Source: CAYRHS01 sp964424125 (lineage in GTDB: Bacteria > Actinomycetota > Acidimicrobiia > IMCC26256 > JAOSJL01). From it: 31,743 nucleotides of DNA. How positions within the stretch are numbered: position 1 is the first letter of the stretch; each line of letters starts with the position of its first letter. Below the pieces are notes generated by a model. That model did not search any database. It saw nothing but the letters and a program-made list of their open reading frames with translations, and had not been told where the DNA came from. A program made the position numbers and the translations under genes. Positions 23,382 through 30,258 of this stretch are shown here, in pieces. Location: positions 1 through 31,743 of the forward strand of contig CAYRHS010000010.1 in assembly GCA_964424125.1 (NCBI GenBank), read 5' to 3'.

Positions 23382-23460
23382 GCCGCGCTTCGGTCATGGT
23401 GCGGAAACCCCGATGCGCAACCCTCCATTCCGCCTCACGAGCGCTGCAGCACCTGGGCGG

Positions 23461-23958
23461 TCACTCGACGGCGACGTCCCAGGAGAACGGTCCTTCGATC
23501 TCGACGCCCTCGGGCGGCTCGGTGGTCGGCGGGGTGCCGTCGTCGCAGCGGAAGCAGTTGAAGGCCACGATGGTGGTCTCGCCCGGCCCGACGGCTTCGA
23601 AGGTGAAGACGCGGGTCCCGCCGGCGCCCACGACGTCGGGGTCGTCGGTCTCCCACTCTTGGTCGACGAGCTGGACGACGTCGGGGTCGCCCTCCTCCTC
23701 GAGTTGCCACGCGTCACCGATCGAGGGATTCTCGCCGATCGTGATCGAGAAGCGGTCGGAGACCTCCGCCTCGATCGCGCTCGTGGCCGTGCCGTAGCTC
23801 GGTACGTCGTTCGAGCCGCCGCAGGCTCCGGCGAGCAGGGCGAGCGCACCCGCCGCGGCCGCGCGAACCGCCCGGATCGGCTCAGCGCGGATCGGACCGT
23901 CTCCTGCCGAGCCGGACGTGGGCGTCGTCCGGGAGCCGGCGCGGGTCCCGGTAGACAT
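23461..23958 (-). CDS. Chagasin-like (inhibitor I42) lipoprotein
   Basis: The C-terminal 110 residues resemble chagasin-type cysteine protease inhibitors. ITIGENPSIGDAWQL corresponds to the L4 'NPTTGY.W' loop. GAGGTRVFTFEAVGPGETTI corresponds to 'G.gG...f.f.a...G...i'. The usual final RPWE-like strand is replaced by VAFNCFRCDDG with two Cys, then FSWDVAVE. A lipoprotein signal (RAVRAAAAGALALLAGACGG) precedes it. The start is unclear. The ATG at 23958 leaves 25 extra residues before the signal and overlaps the upstream gene by 77 bp. A better-placed AGGAG is followed eight bases later by ATC, not ATG, at the natural start of the signal peptide (IRAEPIRAVRA). It may be a surface inhibitor of cysteine peptidases; the role is inferred. 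Confidence 0.65.
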   Translation of the reverse strand: MSTGTRAGSRTTPTSGSAGDGPIRAEPIRAVRAAAAGALALLAGACGGSNDVPSYGTATSAIEAEVSDRFSITIGENPSIGDAWQLEEEGDPDVVQLVDQEWETDDPDVVGAGGTRVFTFEAVGPGETTIVAFNCFRCDDGTPPTTEPPEGVEIEGPFSWDVAVE

Positions 23959-24571
23959 GGTGGACGCAGGGCTCCCCCGGGTGACGGGTGGGGTGCTCGA
24001 CGCTCGTCGGGACCCCACCCGACTCGAGCGGCTGCAGCTCGTTGTTGATCGAGCAGTGGGCGCAGTAGACGGGGAGGGACTCCTCGCCGAAGGTCCGTGG
24101 GCCTCGCTCGCGCAGTGTCAGGTACGCGTCCTCCCCCGCGTAGCGGCCCTCGTCCACGAGCCGGCCTCCCGTCCCGCACCGGAACGAGAGCGTGATCTTC
24201 TCCTCGTCCTCGGCGACGTCCACGGACCCGAAGTTGGACACCATCGCACGCGAGATCACCTTCGCGCGGGCGCCCGCCGAGAGTGACTCCCACGGCGTTC
24301 GGGAAACGCGCCTCGGCCGGAGGAACTCCTCGCCGAAGCGACGGAGCGCTCGTTCCACGGCCTCCTCGCCGAGCTCCTCGCCGACGAACGTGAGCAACGA
24401 CGCGATCCAGTTGATCGAGTAGTCCTGGAGGCTCCGCCACTGCGCGACCGCTCGGTCGAGGAGCTCGTTCGCTCCCTCGGCGTCGCCTTCCGCGTACGCC
24501 GCACGTGCCTGCTCCCAGAGCGGCGTCCGCATCCGCTCGATCTCGCTCGCGTCGAGGCGGTGAGAGCTCAC
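23882..24571 (-). CDS. Conserved Cys/His-rich protein of unknown function
   Basis: The 229-residue soluble protein starts at a GTG (24571) just downstream of a TAGGGT box. The N-terminal half (residues 5-110) is all helical, with WEQARAAYAEGDAEGANELL and INWIASLLTFVGEELGEEAV. The C-terminal half has a likely metal-binding pattern: LSFRCGTGGRL (C132), PVYCAHCSINNE (C170, C173) and GEPCVHHVYRDP (C202, H204, H205). This pattern looks conserved in environmental actinobacterial proteins, but I cannot name a family with confidence. Its 3' end overlaps the lipoprotein gene, so the two are probably co-transcribed. The last 15 or so residues after RLPDDAH are basic and low-information. Confidence 0.65.
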   Translation of the reverse strand: MSSHRLDASEIERMRTPLWEQARAAYAEGDAEGANELLDRAVAQWRSLQDYSINWIASLLTFVGEELGEEAVERALRRFGEEFLRPRRVSRTPWESLSAGARAKVISRAMVSNFGSVDVAEDEEKITLSFRCGTGGRLVDEGRYAGEDAYLTLRERGPRTFGEESLPVYCAHCSINNELQPLESGGVPTSVEHPTRHPGEPCVHHVYRDPRRLPDDAHVRLGRRRSDPR

Positions 24572-24580
24572 AGCGTCCGG

Positions 24581-24627
24581 ACCCTACTCTCGACCCGGGT
24601 GCTCGTCTCGGAGCGCTGTTGCATCAT
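24581..24627. promoter_or_regulatory. Divergent leaderless promoter pair
   Basis: The 62-bp gap between divergent genes holds TAGGGT on the minus strand (24586-24581), nine bases before the GTG at 24571. It also holds CATCAT on the plus strand (24622-24627), six bases before the ATG at 24634. Both spacings fit leaderless or nearly leaderless mRNAs; neither gene has a Shine-Dalgarno site. Confidence 0.4.
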
Positions 24628-24633
24628 TGGGTC

Positions 24634-24951
24634 ATGCGCTATCCGGAACCGGGCAACGTCGTCACCGTCTTCCGTTCTCGGCTCGATCCTGAGCACGTCG
24701 AGGAATACGCGGCGATGGCGGCCGAAATGCTCGGGCTGGCCGCACAGATGCCGGGATTCGTCAGCTTCGATCGATTCACCGCCGAGGACGGTGAACGGCT
24801 GTCGGTGATCGTGTTCGAGAATGCCGAGACCGAGCGAGCGTGGCGTGATCACGTCCGTCACGTCGAGGCCCAGGCCCTCGGCCGTGAACGCTTCTACTCC
24901 GAGTACTCGATCGCGGTATCCGAGTGTGTACGGGCGCATCACAGCGAGTAG
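24634..24951 (+). CDS. ABM-domain (antibiotic biosynthesis monooxygenase-like) protein
   Basis: The 105-residue protein is a single dimeric alpha/beta-barrel (ABM) domain. It has a strand VVTVFRSRLDPEHVEEYAAM with the helix that follows, MPGFVSFDRFTAEDGERLSV as the central strand pair, and VFENAETERAWRDHVRHVEA, whose WxxHxxH-like pattern is typical ('W..hp.H..a...gr..fy..y'). Family members include cofactor-free monooxygenases and heme-degrading enzymes, but most are uncharacterised. The ATG at 24634 follows a possible -10 box at leaderless spacing; the frame upstream is not protein-like. Confidence 0.8.
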   Translation: MRYPEPGNVVTVFRSRLDPEHVEEYAAMAAEMLGLAAQMPGFVSFDRFTAEDGERLSVIVFENAETERAWRDHVRHVEAQALGRERFYSEYSIAVSECVRAHHSE

Positions 24952-25099
24952 CCCAGCCGGGTCGATGCCGATCGGCCTACCCTCTTGGGACCGGTGAACC
25001 GGGATCAGGCTTCAGTGGCATGTCGGTCCCTTGCGGGTCGAAGGATCGGGAGGGCCCGGTGGGTGTGACGTCCGCGGAGACGAGCGCGAGGAACCTCCG

Positions 25100-27793
25100 G
25101 TGGCTTCGAGGGCTGCGGTGACGTCCCCAGCCACGGTCCCGCGACCGGTCACTCGTCTCCTCGGTCGGGACCGCGAGCTCGACGCCCTTGCTGATCTCAT
25201 CGAGCGCGAGCGGGTCGTGACGGTCCTCGGGCCGGGGGGAACCGGCAAGACGCGCCTGGTGGAGGAGCTGGCCGCGATCGTCGCCGGCCACGCCCCGGAG
25301 GGCGTCACGATGCTGTACCTCGCCCCGGTGCGCGATCCCGCGGCGATCGGACACGCCTTCGCCGACGCGCTCGGGATCCGGGTAGCGGGAAGCACGGGGC
25401 CCGAGGAAGCGTCGCTCGCGTACCTCGCGGAACGCCCCCGCCTCCTCGTCGTCGACAACTGCGAGCACGTGGCCGAAGGCGCTCGCGCGCTCGTCGAGCA
25501 GGTTGTGTGGCGCTGCCCCGAGGTGACCGTGCTCGCGACCAGTCGGTCACCACTCGGCCTCCCGGTCGAGCAGTCCTACCGTCTCGGACCGCTCGCGCTC
25601 CCGACCGAAGGCGCGAGGGCGACCTCCGACGGCGACCCGCCGTCGGTGGTGTTGTTCGTCGATCGCGCGCGCCACGTCGACCCGGAGTTCACGCTCGACG
25701 AGGAGACGCGGCCGGCGGTGGAGCGCATCTGTCGCCGCCTGGACGGGCTCCCGCTCGCGATCGAGCTCGCGGCGGGCCGTCTGGACGCGCTGGGAGTCGA
25801 CGCACTCGCTGATCGCCTCGATCGAAGCCTCGACTTGCTGGGCGACGACTCCGGCGGCGAGCGCCACGGCACGCTGCGGCTCGTCGTGGACTGGTCGTAC
25901 GACCTGCTCGGTGACGACGAGCGCGCGCTGTTCCGCGCGCTCTCCGTCTTCCCGGGCGGCTTCACGCTGGAGACGGCCGAGCAGGTCGGGGCCGCGACCG
26001 GCATCGCCTCGGATCCGGCGACGGCGCTGGCGCGCCTCGTCAGCGCTTCGATGGTCGTTCGCGAAGGCAAGGGGGGAGACGCCCGCTACCGGATGCTCGA
26101 CACGATTCGGAGCTACGGGTGCGACGCAGTCGCGGCCTCCGGCGAGGAGGAGGGCACCTTCGCTCGGCTCCTCGACTGGACCCGCCACTTCGTTCTCGAT
26201 GTGGAACGCGGGGCCGCGTCGCCCGAGGAGGTGCGGTGGGACCAGAGGTTCCGAGACGAGCTGCCCAACGTCCGCCGAGCCCGCCGTTGGGCGATCGAGC
26301 ACGGCGACTTCGAGGCCGTGGCCCTGATCTCGACGAGCCTGCACGAGTACATGCAGTGGCGGGAGCTGGAGGAGCTCCGGGCCTGGGCGCTGGAGCTCGC
26401 GGAGCACCCGGCGCTCGGAACCTCGCCGGCTCGGGCTTCAGTGCTTGCTGCGGCCGGTCGATCGGCGTGGTTGAACGGCGACCTCGACACCAGCGAGCGC
26501 CTCGCGCGCCAGGGGCTCGAAGTGGCGCGCGACGACGAGGCGATCGGGCGCTGCCGCGAGGTGCTCTCGATCAACCGCTTCTTCCGGGGCGACTACCAGG
26601 GCGCGCTCCGATTGGGCCTGGAAGCGGCCGAGCGGCCGCAGAGCCGCGGTCTCGAGATCGTCGACGCGGCCATAGGGATCGCCTACGAGGGCGACATGGA
26701 CGGTGCGCTCGCGCTCGTCGAGCAGGGTGAGGCGCGACTGGACGACGACCGGCCGCCGAGCTACCAGGGGTGGGTGGACTATGTCCGCGGCGAGATCCTC
26801 GGGGCGGACGATCCCGAACGCGCCGAGGCGCACCTCGCGCGGGCCATCGACCTGGCGCGGGAGACGCGCACGACCTTCGTGGAGGGGGTCGCGTCGGTCG
26901 CCTTGGTCTCGATCTGGCTCCGGTCGAAGCGAACCGAGCGCGCGGTCGATGGCTACCGGTCGCTGATCGAGCTCTGGAAGCGGACCGGCAACTGGCTCCA
27001 GCAGTGGACCACCCTGCGGAACGTTGCTCGGCTGCTGGCCGAGCTCGACGATCCCGAGTCGTCGGCTTTGTTGCTCGCGGCCGCGGACCGAGCGCCCGAC
27101 GCGTCGGCGGTGACGGGTGAGGACGGCGAGCGGCTGGATCGGTTGCGCCGAGACCTCCTGGACCGTCTCGGCGACGAGCGCTGCGCCCAGGTCGAGGCTC
27201 GCGCGGCCGCGGCGTCCCGGAGCGAGATCGTCGAGGAGGCGCTCCGCGCGTTGGAACACGCGAGTAGCCGCGCACACAGCGCCCAGCGGGTCCTGGCCAC
27301 GGTGCTGATGACCGACATCGTCGGCTCCACCGCAACCGCGGCCGAGCTCGGCGACCGCCGGTGGCGGGAGGTCATCGAGGCCCACGACCGGACGATGCGT
27401 GACGTCGTCAGCCGGAACGGCGGGCGGGTCGTCCGGAGCACGGGCGACGGCTGTCAGGCGATCTTCGAGATGCCGGCCGCCGCGATCCGCGCCGCGAGCG
27501 AAGCTGCATCGGAGATCCGAAGGCTGGGCCTGGCGATGCGGGCCGGGCTCCACACCGGGGAGACGGAGATCGTCGGCGACGAGCTCGCCGGACTCGCGGT
27601 CCATCTCGCGGCCCGGGTCATGGACATCGGGGGCCCCGACGAGGTCGTGGTCTCCAGCACGGTGCGCGACCTCGTCCTCGGCTCCGACCTCCACTTCGAC
27701 GACCGCGGAGAGCACGAGCTCAAGGGGATCCCGGGCTCGTGGCATCTTTGGACGTTCGCTGCCAGCACGCGCGCCACCACGGAGGCGACATGA
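25100..27793 (+). CDS. STAND (NB-ARC-like) ATPase with C-terminal class III adenylate/guanylate cyclase
   Basis: I chose the GTG at 25100 after GAGGAA; the open frame reaches 25031 with low-information sequence. The 897-residue protein starts with an AfsR/NB-ARC-type ATPase: Walker A GPGGTGKT (44-51), Walker B PRLLVVDNCEH, sensor VLATSRSPLGL and the GLPLAIELAAGRL block. A winged-helix region follows, then TPR-like helices (about 400-690). The C-terminus (about 731-895) is a class III cyclase. MTDIVGSTATAAELGDRRWR holds the first metal Asp, STGDGCQAIFE the second, and GLAVHLAARVMDIGGPDEVV the active-site end, with His where Asn is usual. Relatives more often carry the cyclase N-terminally. It is probably a signal-triggered cyclic-nucleotide producer. 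The stop overlaps the zinc-finger gene (ATGA). Confidence 0.88.
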   Translation: MASRAAVTSPATVPRPVTRLLGRDRELDALADLIERERVVTVLGPGGTGKTRLVEELAAIVAGHAPEGVTMLYLAPVRDPAAIGHAFADALGIRVAGSTGPEEASLAYLAERPRLLVVDNCEHVAEGARALVEQVVWRCPEVTVLATSRSPLGLPVEQSYRLGPLALPTEGARATSDGDPPSVVLFVDRARHVDPEFTLDEETRPAVERICRRLDGLPLAIELAAGRLDALGVDALADRLDRSLDLLGDDSGGERHGTLRLVVDWSYDLLGDDERALFRALSVFPGGFTLETAEQVGAATGIASDPATALARLVSASMVVREGKGGDARYRMLDTIRSYGCDAVAASGEEEGTFARLLDWTRHFVLDVERGAASPEEVRWDQRFRDELPNVRRARRWAIEHGDFEAVALISTSLHEYMQWRELEELRAWALELAEHPALGTSPARASVLAAAGRSAWLNGDLDTSERLARQGLEVARDDEAIGRCREVLSINRFFRGDYQGALRLGLEAAERPQSRGLEIVDAAIGIAYEGDMDGALALVEQGEARLDDDRPPSYQGWVDYVRGEILGADDPERAEAHLARAIDLARETRTTFVEGVASVALVSIWLRSKRTERAVDGYRSLIELWKRTGNWLQQWTTLRNVARLLAELDDPESSALLLAAADRAPDASAVTGEDGERLDRLRRDLLDRLGDERCAQVEARAAAASRSEIVEEALRALEHASSRAHSAQRVLATVLMTDIVGSTATAAELGDRRWREVIEAHDRTMRDVVSRNGGRVVRSTGDGCQAIFEMPAAAIRAASEAASEIRRLGLAMRAGLHTGETEIVGDELAGLAVHLAARVMDIGGPDEVVVSSTVRDLVLGSDLHFDDRGEHELKGIPGSWHLWTFAASTRATTEAT

Positions 27794-28077
27794 GCATCTG
27801 CAGCCACCTCGACACCATCGCCGAGGTGCTGCCCAGCGACGACGGTTGTCACGAATGCCTCGCGACCGGTGGCCGCTGGGTCCATCTCCGGATGTGTCAG
27901 GCGTGTGGGCACGTCGGTTGTTGTGACAACTCGCCCGGTCGCCACGCCACTGCGCACCACCGCGAGACGAGCCATCCGCTGGTCCGCTCGTTCGAGCCCG
28001 GAGAGGAGTGGTTCTGGTGCTACCCGGACGAAGTCGCCTTCGAGCTCCAGGTCCCTCCGGGTCCGTCACACTCCTGA
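27790..28077 (+). CDS. UBP-type zinc-finger protein
   Basis: The 95-residue protein is essentially one ZnF-UBP domain. Ligand residues appear in the standard order: CSHLD (C4, H6), CHECLATGG (C20, C23), WVHLRMCQACGHVGCCD (Cys pair and a following Cys), RHATAHHRETSHP (His residues), and EPGEEWFWCYPDE. In eukaryotes this fold binds the C-terminal Gly-Gly of ubiquitin. Bacterial stand-alone copies are common in actinobacteria but have no established partner. GGAGG lies before the ATG, which overlaps the stop of the cyclase gene, so the two are made together, suggesting that the finger serves the cyclase protein. Confidence 0.9.
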   Translation: MSICSHLDTIAEVLPSDDGCHECLATGGRWVHLRMCQACGHVGCCDNSPGRHATAHHRETSHPLVRSFEPGEEWFWCYPDEVAFELQVPPGPSHS

Positions 28078-28116
28078 ACGGGGAGCCCACACGGTCCTCG
28101 TCGGGCCCCATCTGCG

Positions 28117-29448
28117 TCACGTTCCGCCGACGTCGAGCCCCTCTCGATCCTGCGATTCAACGGTCGCGATGGGCGGCAGGCCGGCGGCCGCGCACGTTCC
28201 CTCGACCCCCGCGCGCCGTCCGACGATCTGGTCGGCGACCCCGCCGATGCGGCGGATCGCCACGAGCGCCGGGAGCGCGACCGCGGTCGCCATCCCGCCG
28301 GTGACGAACCCGGCCCCGAACGAGTACGACTGCGCCACCGCGCCGAGACCGAACTGGCCGCCGACGCCGCCGACGCCCGAGACCATAGAGTCGAAGGACA
28401 CGACGGTGGCACGTTGCGGTCCGGGCACCACCTGGTGGATGAACGACTGCCGGACCGGCATCTGGAGACCGGTCGCGCCCGTGAAGAGAAGGAAGACCGG
28501 AACCGCGACCCAGAACGAGGTCGTGAGCCCGACGACGATCGCGGCGCCGGTCTGGAATGCGGCCGCCCAGAGCAGCAAGGTCGTGCGGCGGCCGCAGAAG
28601 CGGGTCGCCCAGTCGACGATCGCGTTGCCGCACATCATCGACAGGGCGATCAGCGCGCTCACGAGACCGGCGACCCAGACCGCGTCCCGTCCCAACAGTT
28701 CCAGGAAGTACGGCTGCTGGGCGTAGAAGGCCCAGATGAAGAACCCGCTCTGGACGCCACCCGCGACCATCAGCCAGCGGATCCGCCGGTCGCGCAACCC
28801 GAACTCGACGCTGCGTCGCGCGACGAGACGCATCTCGCCCGGGTACTCGCGGGGGCGCACACGCCGCGGGGTGAATCCGAGGTCGTGCATCCTCCCGAAC
28901 GCGATGGCGAAGAGGACCAGGAGTAGCCCGACGCGGGCTACGAACGGGACGGCGAGGTCCAGCTGCCCGAGCAGCCCGCCGCCGACGGTCCCCACGAGCA
29001 TGGCCGCGCCGCTCACCATCTGGCCGCGCGCGAACACCTGGTCCAGCTGGCCGTCGAAGTCGACCGCGCCGAGCGCGTCGACGACCCAGGCCTCGACCGC
29101 GCCGGAGTAGAAGGTGAAGCCGAGCCCGATGAACACGCTGACGACGGCAAAGGCGACGACACCCGCGCCGACCACGTCGAGGCCGAGGTAGAGCGTTGTC
29201 GTCACGGCGAGCACCGCGATGCTCAGGAGGAACGACACCCGACGCCCGAACGTGTCGGCGACCACGCCCGTCGGGATCTCGAAGAGCACCATGCCGGCGG
29301 AGAACGCGGCGTTGGCGAGGAACACCTCGAACACGTCGAGTCCCGCGCTCAGCAGGAACAGCGTGTTCACACCCCAGATGACCGACGCCGAGAGCGTGTA
29401 GACGCCGGTGATCGCGTAGTACGAGCGGATGACGCGCCGGGCTGTCAC
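28117..29448 (-). CDS. MFS transporter
   Basis: The 443-residue protein has about eleven or twelve membrane helices. The major-facilitator loop 2-3 motif appears as VLFEIPTGVVADTFGRRVSF, the 'e.P.G..aD..GRR' form typical of MFS drug or metabolite exporters. The second half begins near IRWLMVAGGVQSGFFIWAFY and contains GNAIVDWATRFCGRRT, the repeated motif. The C-terminal tail after RRIGGVADQIVG is soluble. The GTG start at 29448 lies 16 bp after the stop of the lipoprotein gene, without a strong ribosome binding site, so it may be translated by coupling. Substrate unknown. Together with the lipoprotein and the MMPL gene it may form an export-related operon. Confidence 0.87.
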   Translation of the reverse strand: MTARRVIRSYYAITGVYTLSASVIWGVNTLFLLSAGLDVFEVFLANAAFSAGMVLFEIPTGVVADTFGRRVSFLLSIAVLAVTTTLYLGLDVVGAGVVAFAVVSVFIGLGFTFYSGAVEAWVVDALGAVDFDGQLDQVFARGQMVSGAAMLVGTVGGGLLGQLDLAVPFVARVGLLLVLFAIAFGRMHDLGFTPRRVRPREYPGEMRLVARRSVEFGLRDRRIRWLMVAGGVQSGFFIWAFYAQQPYFLELLGRDAVWVAGLVSALIALSMMCGNAIVDWATRFCGRRTTLLLWAAAFQTGAAIVVGLTTSFWVAVPVFLLFTGATGLQMPVRQSFIHQVVPGPQRATVVSFDSMVSGVGGVGGQFGLGAVAQSYSFGAGFVTGGMATAVALPALVAIRRIGGVADQIVGRRAGVEGTCAAAGLPPIATVESQDREGLDVGGT

Positions 29449-29464
29449 GGGCCGTTGGTCCCGG

Positions 29465-30193
29465 TCAGGAGCTCTCGTCCTCGGTCACGATCTGACCCCG
29501 GACCGGCTCCTCCGAGGCGAAGGTCTCGACGCAGTCCGGCCACGCGTTAGATTCCTCGATGTAGACGCGTTCGCCGCAGGTCGCGCCGTAGCCCCCGTAG
29601 CCCTCGAACGATCGAACCTCGTCGCACGCTGCGAGCTCGCCCTCGAAGCAACGCTGCGCGAGGGCGTCGGCTTCCGGGTCGTCGCCGAACTCGACGTCGG
29701 AGAACTCGTCGAGGCTGTCCTCGGGACGCCGGGGAGGCTCGAGGACGTCGGGGACCGCCGGACAGCTCGCGTCCAGACCCGCGATCTGCACCGAGATGAC
29801 GAGCTCGAGGGCATTCTGGTCCTGGCTGTACTCCTCGGGATCGTCGTCGGCGCTCCGCACGAGATCTCCGTGCTCGGTCAGAGACTCGACGAGTCCCTGG
29901 GCAATCTCGCGCCGGTCCTCCGGCGGCGTGAGCGCCGCGAGCTCCTCCGCCCCCTCGAGCAGGGCATCGCGTGCGCGGTCCGTGTCGTAGACGTCGTCGA
30001 CGATGTCGATCGCGTCGTCCGCCCCGTCGAGGGCCCGATCGCAGATCGAGCCGGCCTGCGCGGCGTAGTCCGCCGGATCTTCGGGCGTGCCGTCGGACAC
30101 GGTCGGGGGAGCCGTGGCGTGCTCACCGCAGGCCGCGAGGAGCACCAGCAGGGCGAGCGCGACCGAACGGCGGGCCGGACGGGACCAGATCAT
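29465..30193 (-). CDS. Secreted lipoprotein, function unknown
   Basis: The 242-residue product begins with a signal peptide (WSRPARRSVALALLVLLAAC; lipid Cys at 22) and a short Pro/Thr linker. A helical domain follows (CDRALDGADDAIDIVDDVYD, LLEGAEELAALTPPEDRREI), the four-helix type seen in many actinobacterial lipoproteins. The C-terminal 60 residues hold RCFEGELAACDEV, YGATCGERV and WPDCVETF. This is the 'C..Gdl.aCd.L...s..gs.ye.yg.tCGgR' motif widespread in actinobacterial surface and regulatory proteins, with Cys spaced for disulfides. No catalytic site is seen. The MMPL gene ends 65 bp upstream and the MFS gene starts 16 bp downstream. Confidence 0.8.
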   Translation of the reverse strand: MIWSRPARRSVALALLVLLAACGEHATAPPTVSDGTPEDPADYAAQAGSICDRALDGADDAIDIVDDVYDTDRARDALLEGAEELAALTPPEDRREIAQGLVESLTEHGDLVRSADDDPEEYSQDQNALELVISVQIAGLDASCPAVPDVLEPPRRPEDSLDEFSDVEFGDDPEADALAQRCFEGELAACDEVRSFEGYGGYGATCGERVYIEESNAWPDCVETFASEEPVRGQIVTEDESS

Positions 30194-30258
30194 GAGCGGC
30201 TCTGTGTATCACTCCCACGGACCCGTACGCGGTCGCCGGCGGGACGCGGTCCTCGTGC

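Noticed and set aside
26438..28120. 560-codon minus-strand open frame opposite the cyclase gene
   Set aside because: Shadow frame; the plus strand carries clear TPR, cyclase and zinc-finger motifs.
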